The notes beneath the pieces are model-generated. The model ran no database searches and was not told where the DNA came from. It was given only the letters and a program-made list of their open reading frames with translations. 64,000 nucleotides of DNA from Paralithodes platypus. Lineage: Eukaryota > Arthropoda > Malacostraca > Decapoda > Lithodidae. Positions 32,157 to 42,457 of this stretch are shown one piece after another. Position numbers and translations under genes: made by a program. The stretch covers positions 22,630,904 through 22,694,903 of the forward strand of contig CM064506.1 of NCBI GenBank assembly GCA_032716605.1, in the 5' to 3' direction. Each line of letters starts with the position of its first letter. The stretch's first letter is position 1.

Positions 32157-33152
32157 GATTTGACTTTCTTCTGTTTGTATAATGTGGTTTTGACTTTCTT
32201 CTGTTTGTATAATGTGGCTTTGACTTTCTTCTGTTTGTATAATGTGGTTTTGACTTTCTTCTGTTTGTATAATGTGGCTTTGACTTTCTTCTGTTTGTAT
32301 AATGTGGTTTTGACTTTCTTCTGTTTGTATAATGTGGCTTTGACTTTCTTCTGTTTGTATAATGTGGTTGTGACTTTCTTCTGTTTGTATAATGTGGTTG
32401 TGACTTTCTTCTGTTTGTATAATGTGGTTGTGACTTTCTTCTGTTTGTATAATGTGGTTGTGACTTTCTTCTGTTTGTATAATGTGGTTGTGACTTTCTG
32501 TTTGTTTGTATAATGTGGTTGTGACTTTCTTCTGTTTGTATAATGTGGCTTTGACTTTCTTCTGTTTGTATAATGTGGTTGTGACTTTCTTCTGTTTGTA
32601 TAATGTGGTTGTGACTTTCTTCTGTTTGTATAATGTGGCTTTGACTTTCTTCTGTTTGTATAATGTGGTTGTGACTTTCTTCTGTTTGTATAATGTGGTT
32701 TTGACTTTCTTCTGTTTGTATAATGTGGCTTTGACTTTCTTCTGTTTGTATAATGTGGTTTTGACTTTCTTCTGTTTGTATAATGTGGTTTTGACTTTCT
32801 TCTGTTTGTATAATGTGGTTGTGACTTTCTTCTGTTTGTATAATGTGGTTGTGACTTTCTTCTGTTTGTATAATGTGGTTGTGACTTTCTTCTGTTTGTA
32901 TAATGTGGTTGTGACTTTCTTCTGTTTGTATAATGTGGTTGTGACTTTCTTCTGTTTGTATAATGTGGTTGTGACTTTCTTCTGTTTGTATAATGTGGTT
33001 GTGACTTTCTTCTGTTTGTATAATGTGGTTGTGACTTTCTTCTGTTTGTATAATGTGGTTGTGACTTTCTTCTGTTTGTATAATGTGGTTGTGACTTGCT
33101 TCTGTTTGTATAATGTGGTTGTGACTTTCTTCTGTTTGTATAATGTGGTTTT
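32157..33152. repeat. 30-bp minisatellite, about 33 units
   Basis: Unit TGACTTTCTTCTGTTTGTAT then AATGTGG(T/C)T(T/G). The first units alternate T and C variants and later units are mostly the GTTG variant. Because 30 is divisible by 3, a long open frame (period TFFCLYNVV) persists. I regard this as non-coding. Confidence 0.95.
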
Positions 33153-33311
33153 GGGTGGTACCTGTTGAGTAACTGTTATTTAGTATACCGATAGTAATTA
33201 TTTATATACTTTATGTTATTATTATTATATATATACTGTATACGTTTGATTTTGTATTTATTTATTTATATATTATTATTATTTTCATTTATGTATTTTG
33301 GGGGGGTTTGT

Positions 33312-33518
33312 TTAACACATGAGTACCAGTGACGTGTGTTATATTCTAACTGTATTTAAGCGATGGTATGCAGCTTGGAAAGGATCAGTGGTGGTTATAA
33401 TGGTTGGCTGAGATAGTGTGAAGCCTTACTAATTGCTATAGGTCCTTCCTAAGCTGAATGAAGTTATCTAATAGTTGCCAGAATATGATGAAAAGGACGT
33501 CCTTGGTACTGAATGGAT
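33312..33518 (+). mobile_element. TTAA-A MITE
   Basis: TTTAACACATGAGTACCAGT to GTCCTTGGTACTGAATGG. Arms GCGATGGTATGCAGCTTGGA and CTAATAGTTGCCAGAATA. Confidence 0.75.
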
Positions 33519-33529
33519 GTATGTCTTCT

Positions 33530-33590
33530 ATAATCTAGAAAACATAAGGGAGAAGGAGGGGGCTAGAACATTCAACTGTCTCCCCTTAGC
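33530..33590 (-). mobile_element. TTAA-B terminal fragment
   Basis: AACATAAGGGAGAAGGAGG to ACTGTCTCCCCTTAG only. Confidence 0.55.
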
Positions 33591-33619
33591 AGTGGACTAC
33601 CATAGTTGTTTTTTATGGT

Positions 33620-33930
33620 GGTAAGGTAATGGGGGGCTGGTGTGGTGGGGGGGGGGGGGTTTAGTGGGGGAGAGGGGGATGATGATGGTGGTCGTGGTGT
33701 TTTTTTTTTTTTTTTTTTTTTTTTTTGGTGGGTGTGGTGATGGGGGTGGAGGGGTTATGGTGGTGGTGGTGGTGTTATGGTGGGGGTGGGAGTGGGGATG
33801 GTGTGGTAGTGGTGATTATGGTGGTAGGGGAGAGAGAGAGGAAGGGGGAGCATGCGTGGTGAGGTTGAGAAGCAGGATGGGTGGTGGTGGTGGTGGAGGT
33901 AGTGGTGGTGGTGGTGGTGGTGGTGAAGGT
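33620..33930. repeat. GGT/GTG-rich region with a poly-T run
   Basis: TGG, GGGT and GA runs, with a T run at about 33690-33726. Gly/Val/Pro-rich frames here are repeat translations. Confidence 0.9.
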
Positions 33931-33939
33931 AGCCCTCCC

Positions 33940-34140
33940 TTCCTCCCTCCCCTCGTCTGATGTGCCACCCTCACTCTCTCTCTCCCTTCACTCGCACGCT
34001 GGCTACCGGCCGGGGATGTTGGGCCGTAGTCGCGGGCTTGTCCTCGCCACACCGCACTCGTCTAGTCGTCACCACCACCGCCGCCGCCCCCTCCCGACGC
34101 ACTATCAACCGTAACCATAAGGAGGCGCCGTTGTAAAGGC
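33940..34140. other. Local CpG-rich stretch
   Basis: About 200 bp that is clearly GC- and CpG-richer than its surroundings (GGCTACCGGCCGGGGATG, GTCGCGGGCTTG, CACCGCCGCCGCC). It could be a CpG island or 5' exon, but I see no TATA box, initiator or conserved protein. Confidence 0.4.
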
Positions 34141-34149
34141 TTATTCGCT

Positions 34150-34591
34150 TATCGCTCAATACGTTAGGATCTGAAAAGGGGGTTGTTAATCCTTTGTTGA
34201 GTTAGGCATTTAAGCTCTCTACACTTTTCAGAAAATAGGAACAGTAGAATGTTGATACAAGGTGCCATTGTAAAGGCTTATCCCTCAATACCTTCACCTG
34301 ACCTGACCTGACCTGACTGAAGACTTAAAGTGTTATTCTACGAAAACGAGCTTTTATCACGCTGTTTCCTAAATTGATTTATTGTTCATTCATTCATTCA
34401 TGCAGTCATTGATTTTTCATTACGCTGATCGTGTGTTCAGGGATAAGGCCGAAACCAGCCGGGTCTCTCCAAACTCCTTAATTCTGAATACGCAATCTGT
34501 ATTTTTCGCACTGACCTTGCGAGTGACTTGGATTTTGCGGCCGAGTTCAATGAAAATGTTGTGGAAAGTAATAAACAAAGAGAAAAGTGCT
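34150..34591. other. Unclassified DNA
   Basis: Contains (CCTGA)n near 34293-34317 and a weak duplicate of GTAAAGGCTTAT. Nothing else recognised. Confidence 0.5.
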
Positions 34592-34970
34592 TTAAGGGGG
34601 CCCACCTCGCATTCTCTTTCTCTCTTTCTCTTTGGCTTGTATCCATTCGGCCCTATTCATCCTACTGTTTTAAGACTTTTACCCCCATCCAGGTGTCAAT
34701 ATTTTCCTGGCGAGCGGTAACGAGCCAGCATATATATTTTTTGTTATGACAGCAAGCTAAATTTGTAAATTTTTCGATAAAAAAATGTCTCTAGCGAAGC
34801 CGGATTTCTCCATACAATGCTGGCTCGCTATCGCTCGCCAGGAAGAAATCGACACCTGGATGGGGATAAACGTATTAAAACAGTTGGCTGAATGGGACCG
34901 AATGGATACAAGCCAGGGAAAGAGAGAAAAGGAGAGAAAGAGAAGAAAAACAGCCGGTGACCCCCCTTAA
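34592..34970 (-). mobile_element. TTAA-C foldback MITE, complete
   Basis: 379 bp, TTAAGGGGGCCCACCTCG to GGTGACCCCCCTTAA, long inverted arms. Confidence 0.87.
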
Positions 34971-35018
34971 CTAATAAGCCAACGACACAGAAGGGGCACC
35001 TGAGGCACCGGTGTGTGT

Positions 35019-35262
35019 AGGTAGCGCCAAAAATCTTGATAATAATCTTGACCCCTGACCTCTCTAAATAATCTTGACCCCTGACCTCTCTGTAACTCTA
35101 AAGGGCCTTGAGCAAACTGGCTGTAAATATCCACACCTATTTCCTGGTTGGTGGACTGACTCTTCCCAAATGATAGAAACGTCAGCCCGATTGTTTTCAT
35201 TAATTTCGAGTCCTAAGCAGTTAAGGGGTCAAGATTAATGTCAAGTTCGCTGGCGTTACCTT
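35019..35262 (+). mobile_element. MITE-J, copy 2
   Basis: Inverted ends AGGTAGCGCCAA and TTCGCTGGCGTTACCTT. The internal AATCTTGACCCCTGACCTCT block is duplicated in this copy, and AGGGCCTTGAGCAAACTGGC is shared with 38.6 kb. Confidence 0.75.
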
Positions 35263-35319
35263 TAAATGTGTTCCTACTAACACAGTGACAAGCGGAGATG
35301 GACGATAACCTACTTGGAG

Positions 35320-35535
35320 ATAATCCTTACAGTACCGGCGACGTCTTTTGTGTATATATCAGCTGCATTTCGACGATTTTATGAAGCTTAGCCAGGATAT
35401 ACGGTAGCTAAAAGGATTAAGTGAGATAGTCTGTGATCTGTTAACGGGTAGACATCATTCCTTAGCTGAATAAAACCGTCTAATAGTTGCCAGAATATAT
35501 AATGAAAAGGATATCACCGGTACTGAATGGGTTAA
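35320..35535 (+). mobile_element. TTAA-A MITE
   Basis: Starts near TAATCCTTACAGTACCGGCG and ends ATCACCGGTACTGAATGGGT then TTAA. The left TTAA is mutated. Confidence 0.78.
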
Positions 35536-35859
35536 TGTTTGTGGCCTACTTCCATAACTCGTAGACGCTTCCCCTTACGAGACGCATGGAAGCAAACGAT
35601 ACGAGACTCGGAGCTAACGTTTTGTGGCCGACTACCATAACTCGTAGACGCTTCCCAAGTTCCCCTTACGAGAGGCGTGGAAGCAAACGATACGAGACTC
35701 GGAGCTAACGTTTTGTGGCCGACTACCATAACTCGTAGACGCTTCCCAAGTTCCCCTTACGAGAGGCGTGGAAGCAAACGATACGAGACTCGGAGCTAAT
35801 GTTTTGTGGCCGACTACCATAACTCGTACATGCTTCTTACAAGATGCGTGGAAGCAAGC
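35536..35859. repeat. Tandem repeat of about 90-100 bp, about 3.5 units
   Basis: Each unit has TTTGTGGCCGACTACCATAA, CTCGTAGACGCTTCCC, CCTTACGAGAGGCGTGGAAG and CGATACGAGACTCGGAGCTA. It lies between the right end of an A element and the start of a C element. Confidence 0.9.
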
Positions 35860-36576
35860 TTAAGGAGGGTGATCTGCTTTTTTAATCTTTCTTTGTTATA
35901 TTCTTTCGGACCCGTTCAGCCTACTGTTTTAAGACATATATCACTATCCATGTGTCAATATTTTTCCTGGCGAGCGAAAGCGAGCCAGCATTTATGGAGA
36001 AATCTGGCTTCGCCGGAGAAAGTTTTCTATCGAAAAATTTACAAATTTAACCAGTTGTCTAACACATTATCCAAAATAGGTAGCATTCAAGGAGACTACT
36101 GCAGGACTCTTCTTCTTCTTCTTACCTCTGTCCGGGTATAGGCTATCCTAGTGTTTACTACCCTATACCCCTTTGAAAGGACATTAGCCTAACCTAACAA
36201 CCTTACCTAACCTAACCTAGTATTATAGGTGGGGGCTGCCGCCCCCACACCCCCGCTTTGACTTAGATTTGTGGTGTATTTGTTTGTGAAGTGGATCTTT
36301 TTCAATTTGTTGATTACGAAAATCCTTCATGCGGACTGTATGTAGAAAAATATGGCGAATCTATTGGTGCCTATTTTCCCTAATAAATTGTTTCTCATAA
36401 CGTCGCACTAGTGTCCTTGAATATTATCCCAAAATATGGTGGGTCGGTATCGCTCGCCAGGTATAAATAGACACCTGCATGGGAACAAATATCCTAAAAC
36501 ATTAGGCTGAATGGGGCCGAATTGATACAACCCAGAGAGAGAGAGAAAACTAAATAAAGCAGGTGACCCTCCTTAA
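35860..36576 (+). mobile_element. TTAA-C foldback MITE split by a 344-bp insertion
   Basis: The left arm and core run 35860-36078 (TTAAGGAGGGTGATCTGC, TCTGGCTTCGCCGGAGAA). The right arm runs 36423-36576 and ends CAGGTGACCCTCCTTAA. Confidence 0.82.
36079..36422 (+). mobile_element. Insertion carrying AACCT telomere-type repeats
   Basis: 344 bp flanked by near-identical 13/14-bp copies of ATTATCC(C)AAAATA, a target duplication from the C element. Contains CCTAACCTAAC and CCTAACCTAACCTAG, then a GC-rich dyad (GGGGGCTGCCGCCCCC). No coding frame. A retroposon-like origin is inferred from the target duplication length. Confidence 0.6.
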
Positions 36577-37099
36577 TATCAGTATCTTACGGAGGACAGA
36601 CTTGTTGATTCATAGATCCATTTGCCTCGATTACCGTCCCTCAGTATTCCAATTTCCAAGCTATTCTCCTTCCTAATAGAGATCAATTGTCCATATTGCA
36701 TTCGTCATTAAATTGCTTCGATTTACTTTGTTTAATATAGACGTAACTGTGTGAGAGTGTTTGTTCCTTTAACTCGGATATCTTTACAATATACTTCTTT
36801 TAAGATCACACGCGTAGTTTGGATGAGGTTTATATCCTTGCATAAACATTTTAACATTGTATGAACGAGTTTAACTTAGTGACACAAAATTACTTATTAA
36901 AACACGTATCCCGCAACGTTAGATATTTATATTGGACATTAAGTAAGTGTCAAAAATGTGATATGAAGGTTTTCAATTGGATATCTAATGCCGAATCGGT
37001 TCGTTTTTTGTTCGAAAAAGGTATCACCAGTGTAGACTAGTTATTTGACCATTATGACGCGAGCTATGGAGTCATTTCCATCACGAGATTACTCAAACG
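36577..37099. other. Unclassified DNA
   Basis: No family match and no supported gene. Confidence 0.5.
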
Positions 37100-37306
37100 T
37101 TAACCAGCCACTTTTGTTGTATTTTATTCTTGCTATATTTAGACAATTTTATGATGGAGCTTAGGAAGGATCTGTGGTAGTTAAAAGGGATGATTGAGAT
37201 AGTTCGCAGCCTTATCATTTCTAGAGATCCTTCCTAAAATGAATCAAATCTATCCCTAGTAGCCAGAATAAAATGATAAGGATGTCGACGGTACAGAAGG
37301 GGTTAA
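37100..37306 (+). mobile_element. TTAA-A MITE
   Basis: TTAACCAGCCACTTTTGTTG to ACGGTACAGAAGGGGTTAA. Left end diverged, right end typical. Confidence 0.8.
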
Positions 37307-37449
37307 GAAAAACCGTCCCATGTTTTAACCCATGGATCCGATTTCCGACGAAGAACGAACAGGACTCGTTTAGTGACTTATAGAGTTGGTGTCACACGGA
37401 CAAATACCACCTTTATGCCCCTACCAAATATGTGATCGAAAACAAACGC

Positions 37450-38110
37450 TGAAAACCATTTTATCACAGAAACCCTTATAAAAAATCATGATGTAGAAAA
37501 GAACAGAAACTAAAACCATTATATCAAAGAAACATAAAAATACACGATGTAGTGAAAAAGGAAAATAAACTAAAACCTATATATATAAAAAAAAAAAAAA
37601 AACATAAAAAGACAAGATGTAGAAAAGAGGGAAAAGAAACTAAACCATTATATCAAAGAAAATATAAAAAGACAAGACGTAGAAAAGAAGGAAAATAAAC
37701 TAAGTCCATTATATAAAACCAAACGTAAAAAGACAAGATGTAGAAAAGAAGGAAAACAACTAAAACCATGATATCAAAGAAAACATAAAACAAACAAAAA
37801 TGTAGAAAAGCAGGAAAAAGAAAATCGCTAAGAAAAAAACAAAGTACCCGACTAAGATGTAATAAATGAAGTTAAACTATCAGTAAGAAAACACTGGTGA
37901 AAGGCTTACAAAAACATAGTGAAGATGTAGAAAACAAAAGAAAACCTACCAAACAAAGAAACCAAACAAAGTGACGATGTAGGAAACAGAAAAAAAAGAG
38001 TACGTAACAAAATATAACCAATACCTAGTCTAGATGTAGAAAATAAATCAACAATATACTCGTAACAAGGAAAGCATGATAGTCGAAACGTAGAAAAATA
38101 AAAGCATCAA
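37450..38110. repeat. Degenerate A-rich tandem repeat, about 60-bp unit
   Basis: GATGTAGAAAAG recurs about eleven times at 53-68-bp spacing, with AAACTAAAACCATTATATCA between in the better units. Divergence increases toward the right. Confidence 0.8.
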
Positions 38111-38396
38111 AATAGATAATAAAAACTCGTGAACAGTGAAACCCCTACCTAGCCAGGACTGTAAGAGGGACTAAAATGATAATCGATGTGAAGTTCCTAC
38201 CTGTCGAACCCCCTTCTATAACCACCACCACCACCAACATGGAAAGCGAACAATCCAAAGAGACGTTCCACCACCACCACCCTCAACAACAACAACAACA
38301 CCAACAACTGAGCCAAACTAAGTGGCGGTAAAATCAGCGAAGCGCAACATTTTCCCCAGGAGAGATCCAAAGGCAAACTTTTGGAGGGACCCCTGG

Positions 38397-38467
38397 TATA
38401 AAACTTGTGGGAGCAGTTTAGTGTCCAGTCTTGTCGCAGCATCAGTCTCGTCTGGCGGGGAGAGGGG
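38397..38467 (+). promoter_or_regulatory. Candidate core promoter and leader exon
   Basis: TATAAAA at 38397-38403. CCAGTC lies downstream with its A at 38427, 30 bp from the first T of the TATA box, which fits the arthropod initiator (TCAGT) spacing. At 38468 GTGAGT could be a splice donor, giving a 41-nt non-coding first exon with no ATG. Upstream lie CCA/CAA repeats. No downstream coding exon is visible in the window, so the gene is unknown. Confidence 0.4.
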
Positions 38468-38499
38468 GTGAGTAAATTAACCTTAAATCTTTGTAAATT

Positions 38500-38519
38500 T
38501 GCGGTGCCGTCTGGCACCG
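38500..38519 (+). other. 8-bp-stem hairpin
   Basis: GCGGTGCC, loop GTCT, GGCACCGC: a perfect stem just inside the putative intron. No T-run follows, so it is not terminator-like. Confidence 0.7.
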
Positions 38520-38568
38520 CATTCTCCTTTGTATTTTTGTGTATGTACAACTTTATGAAATATCATTA

Positions 38569-38782
38569 TAAGGTAGCGCCAACGAACTTTACAATTATCT
38601 CGACCCCTAACCTCTTCGTAACTCAGAAGGGCCTAGAGCAAACTGGCTGTAAATTTCCACACCTGTTTCCTGGTGGACTCTTACCAAATGATAGAAATGT
38701 CAGCCCGATATGCTTTCATTAATTTTGAGTTATAAGAAGTTAAGGGGTCCATATTATTGTCAAGTTCGTTGGCGCTACCTTA
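38569..38782 (+). mobile_element. MITE-J, copy 1
   Basis: Perfect inverted ends AAGGTAGCGCCAACGAACTT and AAGTTCGTTGGCGCTACCTT. The interior matches 35.02-35.26 kb. Confidence 0.85.
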
Positions 38783-39225
38783 TAGTTGGTTAGTTAGTTA
38801 GTTAGTTAGAATAGGACTTTATAGGCTATATCAACCCTTCTGGATTATTAAGCCAGCACACTGTAAGTCAAGATTAGCGTCAGGACTGTAGCCCCTTTTC
38901 GAAAACTCTAATCCCTTCAGTTGGTTTTCATTTATTAAACTTATACTGGAGTGTGATGGTACGAATATGCTTTGTTCTCGTTTACATTGGAACGATCTTA
39001 GGAAAGGGTAAGGAGGGTTTGGAAATCATAGATTAAGGAATATAAGAGACATCAATAATGGAAGAAAAAGTAAAAACTCCCGTCAATAGCAGGTATCGCT
39101 TCATACAGTCATCTCTCAGCCATCATTTCCCGAAATCATGGCATTCATCTCATAATGTCTGTATTTACAAACCAAGGCCGTTCATAACATCATCTGGAGT
39201 GAAGACTGTCTAAAATGTTCCAAGT
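38783..39225. other. Unclassified DNA
   Basis: A (TTAG)n run at about 38785-38808, otherwise no recognised feature. Confidence 0.5.
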
Positions 39226-39593
39226 TTAAGGGGGCAGTGCTTGTTTTTCGGTATAAATATTTATCTATTAATATATTTTTGAGTGTCCTTGCTAGACCTC
39301 CATCAAGCTTAAAAAAAACACCCCCTAGACCCACTTTCAATTAATGTGTAAGTTTTTCAGTAGAAAAACGTCCCGGCGAAGGCCGCTTCCTTCTCAAATT
39401 ACAGGCTTGCTATCGCTCGCCAGGAAAAAATTCAACCCCTAAATGGTACGAAAAGTCTTAATGTTGAAAACAATGAGGCAAATGGTCTCAAAATGGCCAA
39501 ACTATTGGAACGAACTTCTTACAATCTCAGAACTAACATGCTAAACATGAGGAAGAAGGGGGTCCAGGAAAAAACTACTACCTGCCCCCTAAA
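39226..39593 (-). mobile_element. TTAA-B MITE
   Basis: TTAAGGGGGCAGTGCTTG to ACTACCTGCCCCCTAA. The core and hairpin are slightly eroded. Confidence 0.82.
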
Positions 39594-39684
39594 GCACACA
39601 AAACCATCAAGTCTTCTACCTTTCAAAATATCTCCATGTATTCCTGTAATATACGATAGTCCATTGATTATAGCAAGGCCAGAA

Positions 39685-39790
39685 ATCCTCACCCCTAACC
39701 TCTGTATCTCTTAAATAGCTAGAGCAAATGGGGTGTAAACTGTCCGCACCTATTCCCTGGCTGACCCTTCCTAGATGGTAGAATGATTTG
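39685..39790 (+). mobile_element. MITE-J internal fragment
   Basis: CCTCACCCCTAACCTCTGTA, AGAGCAAATGGGGTGTAAAC and ACCTATTCCCTGGCTGACCC match the J interior. Ends missing. Confidence 0.6.
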
Positions 39791-39911
39791 CTTGGTTACG
39801 CTAATCGTTTATGGGTTATAGAGGTTAGTGTTCCAGATTGTTGGCCTACCTATATTGAATGGACTATAGCACCTTGGCTTCATCCAGTACCTGATAACTT
39901 TTTGACACATA

Positions 39912-40303
39912 TTAAGGGGGTCACCTGTTTTTTCTTCTTCTCCTTTTCTCTCTCTATCTGGCTTGTATCCATTCGGCCCTATTCAGACTACTGTTTTAAG
40001 ACTTCTATCCCCATCCAGGTGTCTATTTTTTCCTAGCGAGCGATAGCGATCCAGCATTATATGGAGAAATCCGGCTTGGCCAGAGACGTTTTTCTATCGA
40101 AAAATTTACAAATTTAGCCTGCTGTCGATTTTTTTTTTTTTTAAATGTGCTGGCTTGCTACCGATCGCCAGGAAAAAATCGACACCTGAATGGGGATAAA
40201 CTTATTCAAACAGTAGGCTGAATGGGGCCGAATGGATACAAACCAGAGAGAGAGGGAAAGAGAGAGAGAGAGAACCAAAAAGCGAGGTGGGCCCCTCCCC
40301 CTA
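39912..40303 (+). mobile_element. TTAA-C foldback MITE
   Basis: TTAAGGGGGTCACCTG to CGAGGTGGGCCCCTCCCCCT. A poly-T run in the loop and the right TTAA lost. Confidence 0.82.
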
Positions 40304-40357
40304 CAGATACTATATCTCCAGTTTCTTCCTATTGGCCTTCCACGTCGTGTTCAGCCT

Positions 40358-40622
40358 TTAAGGGGAGATGGGTCGTTTTGCTGGTCCCCTTTCTTCCTCA
40401 CGTTTAACTCCATTAGTTTTCAGATTTCAAGACATTCGGCCCAATAGTTTGTTGATTCTAAAACCTTTCGTCCCATTTCTATATCAAGACCTTTCGTACC
40501 ATTTAGGTGTCGATTTTTCTTGGCGAGTGATAGCGAGCCTGTAATATTAAAAGAAACTGGCCTTCGGCCGGGACACTTTTCTATCAAAAATATTACAAAT
40601 TTATCTTGAAAAGGGTGTCTAA

Positions 40623-40667
<45 letters not shown>

Positions 40668-40752
40668 TTTGATGAAGGGCTAGCGAGGAAACTAACAAAT
40701 AAATTAATATATAACTAAATAGTCCCTAACAAATAACCACCGTTCCCTTGAA
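40358..40752 (+). mobile_element. TTAA-B MITE with long poly-T
   Basis: TTAAGGGGAGATGGGTCG to CACCGTTCCCTTGAA. A T run of about 37 nt lies at 40627-40663 where other copies have TTTTTTTAAGCTTGATG. Confidence 0.82.
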
Positions 40753-40864
40753 ATAAACAAAGAAAGATTACTTGTATATATAGCTTACCCTTTCAGCAAT
40801 TGTTCTGTGGTTGCTTTGTCTTGGAGCCACATTCTACCTTATCCTCTACACAATGTATAACTCC

Positions 40865-40887
40865 ACACACACACATACACACACACA

Positions 40888-40960
<73 letters not shown>
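40865..40960. repeat. (CA)n plus (CT)n microsatellite
   Basis: A CA run to 40890 and then a CT run of about 70 bp. Confidence 0.97.
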
Positions 40961-40963
<3 letters not shown>

Positions 40964-41097
40964 TACATTCATTATCACTATTCTCACTCTCGACATGTCA
41001 TATTTATATTTCACTTTTAAAATTATCTCACTGCTTTCATTTAAATAAAGCTATTCAAGCTAAATATAATCCCTTAGATTTAGAATAACTTATGTTC

Positions 41098-41238
41098 TAT
41101 TTTTTATTAATTTCACCACAACACCAAACACCTCCGATGAAATTAATGAAAGCATATATGTGAGCCACCAGGATTCGAACCCGGGTTATCACACACAGAT
41201 TTGTAGACATCTTAACCATTACACCACCAAAACGGTTT
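41098..41238 (-). mobile_element. tRNA-derived SINE
   Basis: The reverse strand has the A-box region (GGTGTAATGG), B box (GGGTTCGAATCC) and tail TTCATTAATTTCATCGGAGG. Matches the + strand copies at 45.5, 52.1, 55.8 and 58.6 kb. Confidence 0.75.
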
Positions 41239-41250
41239 ATATAAAAGATA

Positions 41251-41632
41251 CGATTAACGTCTTGAGGATTAGGATGCGTTTTTTCAGTTTATTCTGGCCA
41301 TCATTAGACGATGTTATGCAGTTTAGGATGGATCTGTGGTAATTATAAGGGTAAATAAGGCTATCTCAATTGACCACTTGCGAGTTTCAGGCTACAAGGA
41401 AGTTGGAGTGTTGTACATTGATATTTATCAGAATTGCCAGCTAAAGTGTGGTTGTAGCACATTTATAAACACATACAACTAAATTCAACATTACGTTTTA
41501 TCCATTAGACATCTACTCAAGTATTGTATTTCTGTTTAATACCGATGTTTACGGCTCCAACTTCCTTACTACCAGAAACTCGCAAGCTGAAATCGAACTA
41601 AAGAAAACGTCGCCGGTACTGTAAGAGTGTCT
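41251..41632 (+). mobile_element. TTAA-A MITE split by MITE-E
   Basis: A left half TTAACGTCTTGAGG to AAGGCTATCTC, then E sequence, then A right end AAACGTCGCCGGTACTGTAA. Confidence 0.65.
41369..41590 (+). mobile_element. MITE-E nested in an A element
   Basis: CAATTGACCACTTGCGAG to CAGAAACTCGCAAGCTG. The right end is shortened. Interior as at 847-1075. Confidence 0.8.
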
Positions 41633-41734
41633 GTGTCTCGTGTGAAACGAGGACCTCACGTGGAATATATCATTATAACCATCGATCTTCTAAAGTCATA
41701 AACAATGATTATGTGTTTATTATTTGTTATTAAC

Positions 41735-41870
41735 TGCCTATTAATTGCTGGAGGCCCTTGTTAAACTGAATAACATCATCTAAAAGTAGCCATAATAAAG
41801 TTAAAAGGACGGCACCGGTACTTCGAACGGGCTAAAGGACGGCACCGGTACTTCGAACGGGCTAAATGTG
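41735..41870 (+). mobile_element. TTAA-A MITE, right half with duplicated end
   Basis: A right arm (GCTGGAGGCCC, AACTGAATAACATCATCTAA). The last 30 bp of the element (AAAGGACGGCACCGGTACTT then CGAACGGGCT) occur twice, at 41804-41833 and 41834-41863. Confidence 0.75.
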
Positions 41871-41976
41871 CATATTAATTATTGTGTTCCTTCCAACAAC
41901 CAACCATACTCCTAAAATCGATTAATGAAATTTACAAACAATGGTAGGATGACCACAAACTTCTCTGAATACCTGT

Positions 41977-42330
41977 AAAAGGGGGTTATTTTTTATTTAT
42001 GTTTTATTATTATTATTATTATTTTATTTTTTTGGAAGAGGTTCGCCCCGTTATTTTGGATATTTTAACACCTTTCACCCCATTTTTAATCAATATGAAT
42101 ACTTTTTCGTGCCAATTAGGAGTTGATTTTTCCTGGCGAGCGAATGTGAGCCTGCAATTTAGGAGGAACCGGCGTTTGGGCGCTACATTTTTCTACCGAA
42201 GAATGTACAAATTTATCTTGAAAGAGGGTCTTGGGTGTATTATTTGTAAGCTTCATCGAGGTCTAGGAAGCAAATCAAGAAGCATATGAATATAATAATA
42301 ACAAACAATGCTAACGCGTCTCCTTTTAAG
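41977..42330 (+). mobile_element. TTAA-B MITE, eroded
   Basis: AAAAGGGGGTTATTTT to CGTCTCCTTTTAA. Contains an ATT run and a broken hairpin (CCGGCGTTTGGGCG). Confidence 0.72.
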
Positions 42331-42357
42331 GAATGTATACATAACAAATGTAACACA

Positions 42358-42411
42358 TCTCTCTCTTACTCTCTCACTCTCTCTCTCTTTCACTCTCTCT
42401 CTCTCTCTTTA

Positions 42412-42456
<45 letters not shown>

Positions 42457-42457
42457 C
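42358..42457. repeat. CT, TA and poly-T tract
   Basis: CT run, (TA)n, then about 29 T. On the reverse strand it forms the A-rich tail of the LINE copy that follows. Confidence 0.93.

Noticed and set aside
32160..33168. Long open frames (117 and 220 codons) with a ten-residue repeat
   Set aside because: The frame stays open only because the 30-bp minisatellite unit is divisible by three. There is no codon-level constraint, signal peptide or flanking gene structure.
36188..36219. Chromosome end (telomere)
   Set aside because: The AACCT-type run is about 30 bp, degenerate, and lies inside a target-duplicated insertion within a transposon.
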